This document shows positions 36,994 to 49,300 of a DNA stretch of 64,000 nt, one piece after another. The notes beneath the pieces are model-generated. The model saw nothing but the letters and a program-made list of their open reading frames with translations. It was not told the origin of the DNA and ran no database searches. Positions within the stretch are counted from its first letter, which is position 1, and each line of letters starts with the position of its first letter. A program made the position numbers and the translations under genes. Source of the stretch: Monoplex corrugatus (lineage: Eukaryota; Mollusca; Gastropoda; Littorinimorpha; Ranellidae); contig JAPXFY010000016.1 in NCBI GenBank assembly GCA_030674185.1, positions 40,425,966-40,489,965 of the forward strand. The letters are read 5' to 3'.

Positions 36994-37410
36994 GTAAGTC
37001 TATTTTGGATTATTTCTTTAGTCTAGATTTAGATAAAGTCTAGTTTAGATCATTTCTTTCCTTGTTATTAGGCATTATCATTTTCTAAATCATTATTACA
37101 TTTTGATTTAGCTCGTTAGTTATTGTTTACAGTGACTAAAACTTACTTTTGAGTCAACTTGACAATGGACTTTATTGTGATTTGTAAATTACTGAAGCAC
37201 ATAAGTTATGGTATAGTTATTGAGTAACGTTTCTTGGTGTGTTTCAGGGTTTATTTTCTGTCCCATTTATGCCTCTTACAATAAAGAAACAGGGAACGAA
37301 CCCAACAGGACTAACTTAAATTCCGTAAGAGTGTGGTCCTGTCACACTTGCACTCCCTCACACTATCCACAAGCTTACTGCAATGTCAGCTATGGCAGTA
37401 AACGTGTGTT

Positions 37411-37478
37411 AACGCCCTATCGGTATAATCAGCCCTATCAGTATAATCAGCCCTATCGGTATAATCAGCCCTATCGGT
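37411..37478 (+). repeat. 18-bp tandem repeat, four copies
   Basis: Unit CCCTATCRGTATAATCAG. It lies inside a 152-codon open frame (37220-37678) with no recognisable domain. The sequence around it, 37000-38150, has no other supported feature. Confidence 0.8.
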
Positions 37479-38159
37479 ATATTTTGTTGAAAGCAGTATA
37501 CATAACATCTACGAAATCTAAAGCTGAACGTTTCAACATATTTCTTCGGAAGATTATCAATGTGTACACAATGACAATTAAAAGGACACGGTTAAGTCTG
37601 AAGTACGCTTATTTAAAATTCCTTGGTACAATTTGGCCTCCCTATCCCGACCTACTTTTGGTTTCGTCTGCTTTTTAAGCGAACGGCGAAACATTTTTTT
37701 TCATGCCCCGAAAATTATTCAGTCATTTTATCATTTCTGTAGACAATTCTATTTCGATCTAATGTACAGTAAAGGAATGATTTTGTTTAAAAGTCATACT
37801 ATATGAACAAGTTTGTGATGTTTTTAAAACGGAAGGAATGTACATAACATATATAGTGGAATTATTCATTTTTGCATGGCTATGCTTGCTGGCTGACCGC
37901 AGGTGCCAGTGCTGAGATACATGTAACAGACCCCGTTGTCAGTGCTAAGTGCTTCTGGGGAGGATTGGTTAGTCGGGGTATATGGATGAAAAACACTTGC
38001 TGCCATACTGATAGAGCTGAGTGTACCGATAAGGCGTTAACAAACGTGAGCCTTTCATTCTTTCACCCTGCCCACCAACTTTTGCGAGAAATTGGTGGAT
38101 TAGGTGAGGGAATGAAAGGGATAAGGTTTGCAGTTGACAGGTTCACGGAATGAAAGGTT

Positions 38160-38308
38160 AAACACACACATTGATTACACGCACACGCGCGCACACGCAC
38201 ATGCGCACACGCACACACAGACAGGCACACACAGACAGACAGACACAGACAGACAGACACGCACACGCACGCACACGCACGCACGCACACACAGAGAGAG
38301 AGAGAGAG

Positions 38309-38350
<42 letters not shown>
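38160..38350. repeat. Composite (CA)n/(CAGA)n/(GA)n microsatellite
   Basis: CA/CG-rich part at 38160-38220, CAGA-type part to about 38290, then (GA)n to 38349. Open frames over it are artefacts. Confidence 0.9.
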
Positions 38351-38550
38351 ATATCACGCAATATGAACACAAGATAGAGAGGAACAGGTCAGATTCATGT
38401 ATTTATTGTCTTGAATATTTACCAAAAATATTGACTGTAAGCTTTAGATACGAAATAATAGTGATAAACAGCATGTAAATGATGCTTAAGCAATTTTGTT
38501 TACCTCACATACTTGAAAGAATCTTTTGAACATAGCTTGTTTTCACACAG

Positions 38551-38662
38551 TACGTATTGGAAGAGCATACGATCCTTCCATCAGACAAGGACCTGTACAG
38601 TTTTATCGTAATGGTACCTGGTACAGCCTCTGTGACACTGGCTTTGATGATGTCACCGCCAA
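38551..38662 (+). CDS. SRCR domain e, N-terminal exon
   Basis: Encodes VRIGRAYDPSIRQGPVQFYR then NGTWYSLCDTGFDDVTA, the first half of an SRCR domain including C2. Acceptor TTTCACACAG at 38541-38550, donor GTGAGT at 38663. Starts in phase 1, ends in phase 2. Splicing to 41846 rebuilds a Lys codon and gives DDVTAKRVCQDLEF, a clean SRCR continuation. An N-glycosylation sequon (NGT) is present. The nearest relative in the window is domain h, which is a single exon, so this phase-2 intron is specific to domain e. Confidence 0.93.
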
Positions 38663-38669
38663 GTGAGTT

Positions 38670-40380
38670 GTCAGTCTTTTATTACATGATAATTTGAGTG
38701 ACTTGTTGCGTGTTGTTTATGACAGATATTTGAGTAATTTGTTGAGAGTTGATGGGTTTTTGTTTTCATTTCTTACATAAGTTTTAGAGGCTTGATGACT
38801 GTTCTTTTTTTTCTTCTAATTTGCGTGACTTGTTGGGTTTAGTTGTTTTTTGTTGTTGTTGTTATTACTAATACATATATTTTTGCTGACATTTTGGGTG
38901 TTGTTTTTTAATAATATATATTTCAATGACCTGCTGGGTGTTCTTGTTGTTTTCTTTATTACGTACATTTTAACGGCTTGTTGGGTGTTGTTTTTTTTAA
39001 TCACTTGCATTTGAGTGACTTGTTGGGCATAGCTGATTTTTAAAAATTACTCATACATGCAATTTTATTGACTTGTTGAGGTGGGTTTTTTTAATTACAT
39101 ACATTTTAGTGACTCTTTGGGTGGTGGTGTTGCTTTTTAATGGCATACATTTTCTTGACTTGTTGGGTATTATTTTATTTTTATTGTAGACACTTAATGA
39201 CTTGTTGGGTTTTTTTTATTTTATTGTAGACACTTAATGACTTGTTGGGTATTATTATTTTTATTATAGACACTTAATGACTTGTTGGGTATTATTTTTT
39301 TTTATTATATAGACACTTAATGACTTGTTGGGTATTATTTTTTTTATTATTGTAGACACTTAATGACTTGTTGGGTATTATTTTTTTTCATTATTGTAGA
39401 CACTTAATGACTTGTTGGGTTTTTTTTTTTTTTTATTGTAGACACTTAATGACTTGTTGGGTATTTTTTTTTTTTATTGTAGACACTTAATGACTTGTTG
39501 GGTATTATTTTTTTTATTATTGTAGACACTTAATGACTTGTTGGGTATTATTTTTTTTATTATTGTAGACACTTAATGACTTGTTGGGTATTATTATTTT
39601 TTTTATTGTAGACACTTAATGACTTGTTGGGTATTATTTTTTTTATTATTGTAGACAATGACTTGTTGGGTTTTTTTTTTTTTATTATTGTAGACACTTA
39701 ATGACTTGTTGGATATTATTATTTTTATTATTGTAGACACTTAATGACTTGTTGGGTATTATTTTTTTTATTGTAGACACTTAATGACTTGTTGGGTATT
39801 GTTGGCTTTTTAATACATACATTTTAGTGACTTGTTGGATGTTGTCAAGTTTTTATTATTGTACATCATGCTCAAATTAGTGACTTGCTGAGTATTGTTT
39901 TTTGTCACATACATTTTATTGACTCAATAGGCATTGTTTTTTTTTTTTATCATTACATTCATTTCTAATGATCTGTTGGATTTTGTTTTCAGCTTTTTAT
40001 TACATATATTGTTGGATGCTCTAGCTGTTTTTTTTTTATTACATACATTTTAGTGACTTGTTGGGTGTTACTTTTTTTGACATACATTTTTACTGTCTTC
40101 TTGGGTGTTTTGACTTTTTTTATCACAATAATTTACATACATTTTAGTGACTTTTAGGGCGTTGTTAGCTTTCGATAACTTGTTGGATATTCGTAGCTTT
40201 GCGTTACAATAAACTGCATACACGTAAATGACTTGCGGGATGTTCGTAGCTCTTTATTACAATAAAATGCATATACTTCGGTTACTTGTTGGAAGTTCGT
40301 AGCTTTTTATTTCAGCAATTTGCATATAGTTTTAGTGATTTGTTCGACCACTGTTGGCTTTATTTATTATGTACATTTTC
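38670..40380 (+). repeat. ~43-bp minisatellite with poly-T acceptor-like units
   Basis: Core at 39165-39800: about 14 units of GACACTTAATGACTTGTTGG + GTATTATTTTTTTTATTATTGTA, 40-47 bp because of T-run variation. Diverged units (ACATTTTAGTGACTTGTTGG type) extend from just downstream of the exon e donor to about 40380. Each core unit has a long T-rich run followed by TAG, resembling a strong 3' splice site on the gene strand. Confidence 0.93.
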
Positions 40381-40669
40381 ATTGTAATGTCTTACAGCTG
40401 AAGACATTATCTGCCTTCTAGTACTACTGGATGTTTGGTATTTTCTTTGTCGATCTAGAAAAACAGTACGAATGCCATTCATTTGGGCGTCTACAGAATG
40501 CTTTACTTAACAGTTGTCTTCTTTTTGACGTTATCTTTCATGTGTTCAAACATGTCAAAGGCACTCTTACTATTTGGTTGAAATAAATGCTTTGAATACC
40601 ATCAAAACAAAAGCAAGACTGCAAAGTGAACTTGTTGTTCTAAGACGGAAAGAAGATACGGTGATAATT

Positions 40670-41170
40670 CATTTCGTCCAAGAAGAAAGTATTTGAGCGG
40701 CAATCTTAAGTAATGAGTTTTGAATGGCAATTTTCAATAATGGGAATTTTGAGTGGTAATCTTCAGTGATATCAGTTTTGAGTGGCAGTCTTGAGTAATA
40801 TGAGTGTTGAGTGGCAATTGTCAGAAATATAAGTTTCGAATGGAAGTCTTTAGTAATATCAGTTTTGAATGGCAATCTTCAGCGATAAAGTTTTGAATGG
40901 CAATCTTCAATAATATGCGCTTTAAATGGCAATCTTCAATAATATGCGCTTTAAATGGCAATCTTCAATAATATGCGCTTTAAATGGCAATCTTCAATAA
41001 TATGCGCTTTAAATGGCAATCTTCAATAATATGCGCTTTAAATGGCAATCTTCAGTAATGTAATGTAAATGTAAATATTAAGTGATAAAAGTTTTGGATG
41101 GCAATCTTCAGTAATGTGAGTTTTGAATTGCAATTTTCAGTAACATGAGTTTTGAGTGGTAATCTTCAGT
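40670..41170 (+). repeat. 29-bp minisatellite
   Basis: Core at 40905-41050 with unit TTTAAATGGCAATCTTCAATAATATGCGC (29 bp), flanked by diverged units of the form TTTTGAATGGCAATCTTCAG + TAATATGAG. The diverged units end a short pyrimidine-containing stretch with CAG; the core units do not. Confidence 0.9.
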
Positions 41171-41845
41171 AATGATAATCCATTGCGTACCATTATCCTA
41201 CCAAACTGTATTTCAGTTTTAAATATCTGGAGTCTGATTTTATGTCTATGCACTGTGCGAACAGAATTCAGTTCCATCTCATGTTCCTTGCTTATGTGTT
41301 TTTCTTATGCGTCATTTAGCCTCCATTCTTGTTTAACAGCAAAATCTATCATTAACACTGAATATTGATTGCGTTGTTAACTTTCACAGTTTCTTCTCTT
41401 TTATCTTTTACCTTTTGAATTCCCTCTGTATTGTTATAGTCGGCATAATTATGACTGAATACTGATTACTTTCTTTTGTTCTATCCATTTGAAATCTTCG
41501 TTTCCCTCTAGGTTTTCAGTTTGCTCTGTGTTGTGAAGTTCTGTGTTCTTTTGAATTTGTTTTTCATTTTAAGTTTGTTAAAATGTCATTGATGATTTTA
41601 GTCATGTGTAGTGTTGTTTTGTTTTGTTTTTTGTTTTTATGTTACATTTGTTGAATTTGTTATTGACGTTTTCAGTGGTGTTTGAGCGAGGGACTAAACA
41701 AACAAAAATATATAAATAAATAAAAAAGACTATATATTTTATTGACATCAGAAATACAAGTGCCCGTTCCTGCTCTGACTATCTGTGTGTTATCTGATGA
41801 ATAGCAATCCTAAGAATCGTCAGGGCATGTGTTATCTGTCAACAG
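41171..41845. other. Intron, nothing recognised
   Basis: T-rich sequence leading to the acceptor CTGTCAACAG at 41836-41845. No supported gene or repeat. Confidence 0.5.
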
Positions 41846-42075
41846 ACGCGTGTGTCAAGACTTGGAGTTTGTAGATGGCAAAGCTGTGGTGGGTTCGGCA
41901 TATGGCTCAGTGTACTACTATCTCTTCTATTATGCTATACATATGAACGTCTCCATGCACTGCAATGGCAATGAACAGTCATCTACAGAGTGTCTCAAAT
42001 CAAACACCAACTGTATCTCCGGAACGTACGCTTCTGTGGTGTGTTTTAGAGCCAACGACTTTGTGGATGAAAGCA
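41846..42075 (+). CDS. SRCR domain e, C-terminal exon
   Basis: Encodes RVCQDLEFVDGKAVVGSAYG ... SMHCNGNEQSSTEC ... NTNCISGTYASVVCF, giving C3, C5, C6, C7 and C8 of domain e. Enters in phase 2 and leaves in phase 1 (donor GTAAGT at 42076). The stretch SVYYYLFYYAIHM is strongly aromatic, recalling the Tyr-rich loop at the same place in domain c. The six-cysteine pattern is complete. An NVS sequon is present. The exon ends with a short acidic linker (FVDESS). Confidence 0.93.
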
Positions 42076-42192
42076 GTAAGTTTTAAGATGAGTTGATGAT
42101 TTTCTTTTGACAGATTTTTATAAGTGCTTTTCCCCACTGTCACAAACTGTATGAATCTGCTTGTGTAAACTTTGAATCTACCACACCGAACG

Positions 42193-42307
42193 ATTATAAT
42201 TACAATATTTATATAGCGCAAAATCTTGATAAAATCAAATCTAAGCGCTGAAGCAGACACACACCAGCACACGCACACACACGCGCACACACACGCACAC
42301 ACACACG

Positions 42308-42371
<64 letters not shown>

Positions 42372-43893
42372 GCATGGCTATAAATGGGGAGAAAGAATAA
42401 AAGCAATAAAAGCAAGAATAAAAGCAATGGAAAATTATAGAGAGCATAGCATATACAATTATATATTATAACCATGTGATTCCCTCCGAGCGGAGACAGG
42501 CTGCAGAGGAGGGGGGGGGGGGGGGGTTGAGTGAGGTTAGGATTTTATGCGGAGGAGAAAAGGTGAGTTTTGAGAGCGGACTTGAAGGAGACAAAAGTAG
42601 ATTGCTGACGGACTGAGAGAGGAAGTTTGTTCCAGGAGAGTGGACCAGAAACAGAAGGCTCGTGGACCATAGGTATTGAGCTTAGTGCGTGGAAAGCGAA
42701 AAGTCAGAGGATCAGAGGCAGAGCGGAGGGTACGTGAGGGAACATAGATCTCAAGTAGGCTTGACAGGTAATCGGGGGCTGCGTTATTGAGGCTTTTGTA
42801 GCACATGGTGTCTAGTTTGTACTGTATGCGCTTTGATACAGGGAGCCAGTGAAGTTGTGCCAGGAGAGGAGATATGTGGTCAGCTTTTTTCTTTTTGAGT
42901 ACAAGGCGTGCAGCATTGTTTTGAATGCGCTGTAGGATGTGAATGGTGGAGGCAGGAAGACCAGACAGGAGTGAATTGCAATAGTCAATGCGAGACATTA
43001 TGAAGGAGAGAACGAGTTTTGCAGTTGTTTCGACAGAGAGATACTTCCTGATCAGCCTTATACGATGGAGATGATAGTAGCAGGATCTGGCAGTTTGAGA
43101 AACAAAGTTGTTCATGGAGAGGGTAGAGTCAATGCAGACACCAAGGTTTTTGGCTGAATCAGAAATTGGGACTGATGTGTTACATAATGGGAGAGAAAGA
43201 GGAGGCAGCTGAGAAAGTTTCTGACGGGTGCCAATGAGGATAGCTTCTGTTTTGTCGTCATTAAGCTGAAGTCTATTGTGTGTCATCCAGTTCTTAATGT
43301 CCGAGGAACACTCAGTGGTGCGAGTCAACAGGCGCTGTATATTATCAGGTGAGTCACTGTCTTGAAGTTGGGTGTCATCAGCATAGAAGTGGTGTTTTAT
43401 AGAATGGGAGTTGATGATGGTGGACAGGGGGGAGGTGTAAAGAGTGAAAAGAACAGGGCCAAGGACAGATCCTTGTGGAACACCACAGGTCAGGTATGCA
43501 GGTTGAGAGTAAGTGCCATTGATGAGAACGGTTTGTTTTCTGTTTGATAGGTATGAAGTGAACCAAGACAGAGCAATGTCAGAGATGCCAAAAGTATGAT
43601 GAAGTCTAGAAAGGAGAATACCATGATCAATGGTATCAAAGGCTGCAGACAGATCAAGGAGTGTGAGGAGAGAGACTTTGCCAGTATCAGTTGCAAGGAG
43701 GAGATTGTTGAGAATGTGTAGTAGGGCAGTTTCAGTGCTATGGCACTGGCGGTAGGCTGACTGGAAAGGATTGAGGAGATTGTTGGCAGACAGGTGAGAG
43801 TTCAGCTGGTTGAGGACGACTTTTTCAAGGAGTTTTGACAAGAAAGAGAGATTAGAGATAGGCCGGTAATTTTTCAGTTCATTTGGATCTAAA
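42193..43893 (-). mobile_element. L2-like LINE copy 2, 5'-truncated, opposite orientation to copy 1
   Basis: Minus-strand RT ORF from LDPNELKNYRPIS (43893) to about 42540, nearly identical to copy 1 at 27975-30012. I see only a few residue changes (Y to S, V to A twice, L to V) before a frameshift near the C-terminus that replaces AFSVSGPLSWNR with AFCFWSTLLEQ. YADD is at 43374-43385. The 3' end has the same poly-C/G run (42510-42526), (CA)n tract (42263-42366) and a GCGCTATATAAATATTGTAA-type tail at 42193. The element is truncated about 350 codons nearer the 3' end than a full RT ORF and lacks the endonuclease. The codons upstream of 43893 in the same open frame are flanking DNA. Confidence 0.95.
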
Positions 43894-45016
43894 CGATTGT
43901 TAACACACGGCGAAGGAAATTGGTGAACTAGCAGAGTGAATTTCTTTAAAAAGCAGACGGTGCATTTTTGTGTGTAATATTTGCTGAAAGCTGTCATGTA
44001 TCTGTAATAAGTACTGAAAAATTCCAAGTCGTGATATTCACTACAAACTGAGTAATTATGAGTCTATACGTGACGTGGAGGAGTAGCACAATCTGACATT
44101 TTCAAGCTTAAAATCTTGTTTTCAAATCCTGGATATTTCATGGAACTGTAGGAAATACTGGGTGATCGCACAACCATTAATACTTCTTCTTTGCTTCTCA
44201 AAACAATGTATGAAGAAGCATTTTAAGTGTCTGAGTGAAAAAAGAGGAAAATGGGCAGGGGTCAGGGGATTGCTTTAGGCTTCTGCAGTGTACAGATACA
44301 GCGTCAAGAAAGGCCCCTGAAGCTGGTTTTCTTTCGACACAAAGTCTGCAGTCTGCATCAAAATATCATTTCTGTAAGTGCATTTTTTGCACAGCAAATG
44401 TTAGTGTGCACAATTGTGTAAACTTTGAGGAAACTGAACTAAAGATTGCACTTTAATTACCGGTACTGTCACCCAAGGGGCCATTAGCCTTGCTTAGAAA
44501 TTATATATAACTGCATTGTGCTATTCAGGCAACATAATCGAGAAACATCTATCGGTATAAATTTGGGATTCCATCTCATGTTACTTTACAGTGTTTTCCG
44601 CTTCATATAAGAGGCAGTGCAACAAATAACGTAATCAATACCATAAAGATCAATGAATGTTTGAGTTTTAGTACAGAAAGTACGTTTGTATTCTTACGGT
44701 AGTGAACAAGTATAGTTTTCCTCTGCTACAAGTATTGGTGCTTACAACCTCTGTTCCAAGCGTTGGTGCTTATGACATCTTTTCAGAATTGCTGCTTACG
44801 ACCTCCATTGCAAGTATTGATGCTTACAATAGTACTTGTAGCAAACTAAAAACTATAAAATATCCATAAAATTGGAAACTTATCAGTTGATCGTACAAGT
44901 AATACATCAGCAACACTAAACGAGATATACTAAAATGTGTTTACTTTGACTTCTGATATTTTATTCTAGCTCATTTATGCTGTTCAGGTTGGTGTACACT
45001 ATTATAATTACACTGA
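43894..45016. other. Intron with a short degenerate repeat
   Basis: No gene. Four diverged ~37-bp copies of an AAGTRTTGGTGCTTACRACCTC-type unit lie at about 44718-44835. Nothing else is recognised. Confidence 0.5.
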
Positions 45017-45024
45017 ATGTTGAG

Positions 45025-45055
<31 letters not shown>

Positions 45056-45220
45056 TGTGTGTGTGGTGTGTGTGTGTGTGTGTGTGGTGTGTGTGTGTGT
45101 GTGTGTGTGCGTGTTTGTGCGTGTGTGCGCGCGTGTTTGTGCGTGTCTGTGTGTGTGTGTGTGTGCGTGTGTGTGCTTGTGTGTGTGTCTGTGTGTGCGC
45201 GTGTGTGTGTGTGCGTGCGC

Positions 45221-45265
<45 letters not shown>

Positions 45266-45273
45266 TGTGTGCA
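45017..45273 (+). repeat. (TG)n/(CG)n tract forming the exon f acceptor
   Basis: About 250 bases of TG repeats with GC-rich interruptions run directly into GTGTGTGTGCAG (45263-45274). No conventional pyrimidine tract exists upstream of this AG; the acceptor is built from the microsatellite itself. UG repeats are known binding sites for CELF and TDP-43 family splicing factors. Confidence 0.9.
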
Positions 45274-45274
45274 G

Positions 45275-45604
45275 CTTACTCCTTCGATTTTGTGGACAGC
45301 AGCAAAAGGAGTGGGGTTGTGGCTGTGACTCACATGAACGTGACAGGACGTATTTGCAATAACGACTGGGATGACGTTGATGCCCGTGTCTTATGCAGGA
45401 GCAAAGGTCATTTGGACGGCATAGCTTTCCACTATTCCAGTCGCAACTATGCCTCCTTCTCCAGTCGAGGTCCTTTCTGGGTGAGCAGTATGAATTGCAC
45501 TGGCAACGAAACCAATCTCAAAGATTGTTCGTTTAAAGACCGACTTCACCTAGGGAACTGCAGCAAGGCAAACTTGGCTGGTGCCCTGTGCTTCAATGAT
45601 AGTG
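45275..45604 (+). CDS. SRCR domain f, single exon
   Basis: Complete SRCR domain of 110 residues with six cysteines: GRIC, RVLC, SMNC, LKDC, GNC and GALC. Contains MNVTGRICNNDWDDVDA and GPFWVSSMNCTGNETNLKDC. Acceptor GTGTGTGCAG at 45265-45274 lies in a TG microsatellite; donor GTGAGT at 45605; phase 1 at both ends. Closest relative is domain c. Several Asn-X-Ser/Thr sequons are present (NVT, NCT, NET, NCS). Only 122 bases of intron separate it from domain g, the shortest intron in the window. Confidence 0.95.
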
Positions 45605-45726
45605 GTGAGTTGACTTGGTTATTCTTTAAAGTTACTGTTTGTTTCTGCAGATGTTATTGTTGATCTGTTTTTTGTGACCTCTCTTAAACCATTCCCCATC
45701 TTGATACAGAGTGTACCTTGTTCCAG

Positions 45727-46073
45727 GCATCCAGTATCGCATCTCATCAGACGTCCCCAAGTCCAATGAAGGTCGAGTGGAGATCTCTGTGGGCGGAGTG
45801 TGGGGAACAGTCTGCAGATACTACTGGGATGACAGAGATGCTACAGTTTTCTGCCGTAGTAAGGTTACTCTGAAGGCTACTCTGTCCGCAACACCTTTGG
45901 CACCACAGGGTCTGGACCAATGTGGCTCAGCGGCTTAAGATGCCAGGGAACAGAAAGCACGCTGCACCAGTGTCCTCATTCAGGTTTCAGCGATACACCA
46001 ATAGAAGATGGACAGCATTCCTACGGTTGTTCTTCTCACAGTAATGATGCCTATGTCTCCTGTGTGGATAAAT
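45727..46073 (+). CDS. SRCR domain g, single exon with a 1-nt frameshift
   Basis: Opens [20 protein letters not shown] ... [19 protein letters not shown], then breaks at about 45858-45866. The expected continuation ([41 protein letters not shown]) is present but in the next frame. The pattern is one missing base within AGTAAGG, where domain f has AGCAAAGG. Acceptor TTGTTCCAG at 45718-45726 is good. The likely donor at 46074 (GTGGGT) is weaker than the others but gives the expected phase 1. All six cysteines exist if both frames are read. It is either a real null mutation, an alternatively spliced-out domain (the exon is 1-1 symmetric apart from the deletion) or an assembly error. Confidence 0.85.
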
Positions 46074-46394
46074 GTGGGTATACCTTGATGACCTGTATTA
46101 CATTAAAAAGAACACTGATCATGACCGTACCCTGAATAATTATTTTGAAAAATGCATTACATATAATCTTACAACTGTTTTGTTTGAAAAACATCGAAAC
46201 AAAGTAGACGATACAACTTGATGTTCATCTGGCCCAATTCCCCACGCCATCGAATGAATGATGTCATAACTTTTTATCTTCCGAGTAAATAATCAAACTA
46301 TCAACAGAAAATAAATGCTGTACGGTTTTAATATGAAGTCACAAACGGTAAGGCTTCGTTTTACATGCTCAAACAGCAGATTGACAAGGATACT
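46074..46394. other. Intron, nothing recognised
   Basis: A/T-rich sequence without identifiable features before the 57-61-bp array. Confidence 0.5.
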
Positions 46395-49300
46395 ATTAAC
46401 ACATTTAATATAATATTCATGGATATCCAAACATGAGACTGACTTGGACACAAATAGAACACAGATAACACCTTTGACATAATATTTGTTACAGATACCC
46501 TAACAATAGACTGACTAGGACACAGATAACCTTTTACATAATATTTGTTACAGATACCCTAACAATAGACTGACTAGGACACAGACAACACCTTTTACAT
46601 AATATTTATTACAGATACTCTAACAATAGACTGACTAGGACACAGATAACACCTTTTACATATTTGTTACAAATACCCTAACAATAGACTGACTAAGACA
46701 CAAATAACACCTCTAACATAAAAATTATTACAGATGCCCTAACAATAGACTGATTGGGACACAACACCTGACATAACATTTATTACAGATACCCTAACAA
46801 TAGACTGACTGGGACACAACACCTCTGACATAACATTTATTACAGATACCCTAACAATAGACTGACTGGGACAACACCTCTGACATAACATTTATTACAG
46901 ATACCCTAACAATAGACTGACTAGGACACAACACCTCTGACATAACATTTATTACAGATACCCTAACAATAGACTGACTGGGACACAACACCTCTGACAT
47001 AACATTTATTACAGATACCCTAACAATAGACTGACTGGGACACAACACCTCTGACATAACATTTATTGCAGATACCCTAACAATAGACTGACTGGGACAC
47101 AACACCTCTGACATAACATTTATTACAGATACCCTAACAATAGACTGACTGGAACACAACACCTCTGACATAACATTTATTACAGATACCCTAACAATAG
47201 ACTGACTAGGACACAACACCTCTGACATAACATTTATTACAGATACCCTAACAATAGACTGACTGGGACACAACACCTCTGACATAACATTTATTACAGA
47301 TACCCTAACAATAGTCTGACTGGGACAAACACCTTTGACATAACATTTATTACAGATACACTAACAATAGACTGACTAGGACACAAACAACACCACTTAA
47401 CATAATCTTTATTACAGGTACCATAACAATAGAGTGACGACACAGATAACACCTCTAACATAACATATTTTGCAGGTACCCTAACAATGGACTGACTGGG
47501 ACACAAAGAACACCTCTTACATAACATTTGTTATAGATACCCTAACAATAGGCTGGCAAGGACACAGATAACACCTTTTACATATTTGTTATAGATACCC
47601 TAACAATAGACTGGCAAGGACACAGATAACACCTTTTACATATTTGTTATAGACACCCTAACAATAGACTGGCTAAGACACGGATAACACCTTTTACATA
47701 TTTGTTATAGATACCCTAACAGTAGACTGGCTAGGACACAGACAACACCTTTTACATATTTATTACAGATACCCTAACAGTAGACTGGCTAGGACACAGA
47801 CAACACCTTTTACATATTTATTACAGATACCCTAACAGTAGACTGGCTAGGACACAGACAACACCTTTTACATATTTGTTTAGATACCCTAACAATAGAC
47901 TGACTAGGACACAGACAACACCTTTTACATAATATTTGTTATAGATACCCTAACAATAGACTGACTAGGACACAGACAACACCTTTTACATAATATTTGT
48001 TACAGATACCCTAACAATAGACTGACTAGGAAACATAACATCTTTTACATATTTGTTACACACACCCAAACAATAGACTGACTAGGACACAGACAACACC
48101 TTTTACATATTGTTATAGATACCCTAACAATAGATTGATTAGGACACAGACAACACCTTTTACATAATATTTGTTATATACATCCTAACAATAGACTGAC
48201 TAGGACACAGACAACACCTTTTACATGATATTTGTTATAGACACTCTAACAATAGACTGGCTAAGACACAGACAACACCTTCAACATATTTGTTACAGAC
48301 ACCCTAACAATAGACTAAGACACAGACAACACCTTTTACATAATATTTATTACAGATACCCTAACAATAGACTGACTAGGACACAGACAACACCTTTTAC
48401 ATGATATTTGTTATAGACACCCTAACAATAGACTAAGACACAGACAACACCTTTTACATAATATTTATTACAGATACTCTAACAATAGACTGACTAGGAC
48501 ACAGAAAACATAATATTTGATATAGATACCTTAACAAAAATATGGCTAGGACACAGATAACACCTTTTACATATTTATTACAGATACCCTAACAATAGAC
48601 TGGCTAGGACACAGATAACACCTTTTACATATTTATTACAGATACCCTAACAATAGACTGGCTAGGACACAGATAACACCTTTTACATATTTATTAGATA
48701 CCCTAACAATAGAATGACTAGGACACAGACAACACCTTTTACATATATTTGTTATAGACACCCTAACAATAGACTGACTAGGACACAGACAACACCTTTT
48801 ACATATTTGTTATAGAACACCCTAACAATAGACTGACTAGGACACAGACAACACCTTTTACATGATATTTGTTATAGACACCCTAACAATAGACTAAGAC
48901 ACAGACAACACCTTTTACATATTTATTACAGATACCCTAACAATAGACTGGCTAGGACACAGATAACACCTTTTACATATTTATTAGATACCCTAACAAT
49001 AGACTGACTAGGACACAGATAACCTTTTACATAATATTTGTTATAGATACCCTAACAATAGACTAGCTAGGACACAGATAACACCTTTTACATAATATTT
49101 GTTATAGATACCCTAACAATAGACTGACTAGGACACATAACACCTTTTACATAATATTTGTTATAGATACCCTAACAATAGACTGGCTAGGACACAGATA
49201 ACACCTTTTACATAATATTTGTTATAGATACCCTAACAATGGACTGACTAGGACACAGATAACACCTCTTAATTAATATTCATTATAGACGCCAAACAGT

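Noticed and set aside
37220..37678. A 152-codon hypothetical protein with RYNQPYRYNQPY repeats
   Set aside because: No domain, no start context and an 18-bp tandem repeat explain most of it; it lies in the d-e intron.
37894..38060. A cysteine-containing exon with AEIHVTDPVVSAKCFWGG
   Set aside because: Weak acceptor, no matching donor in the expected phase and no SRCR motif.
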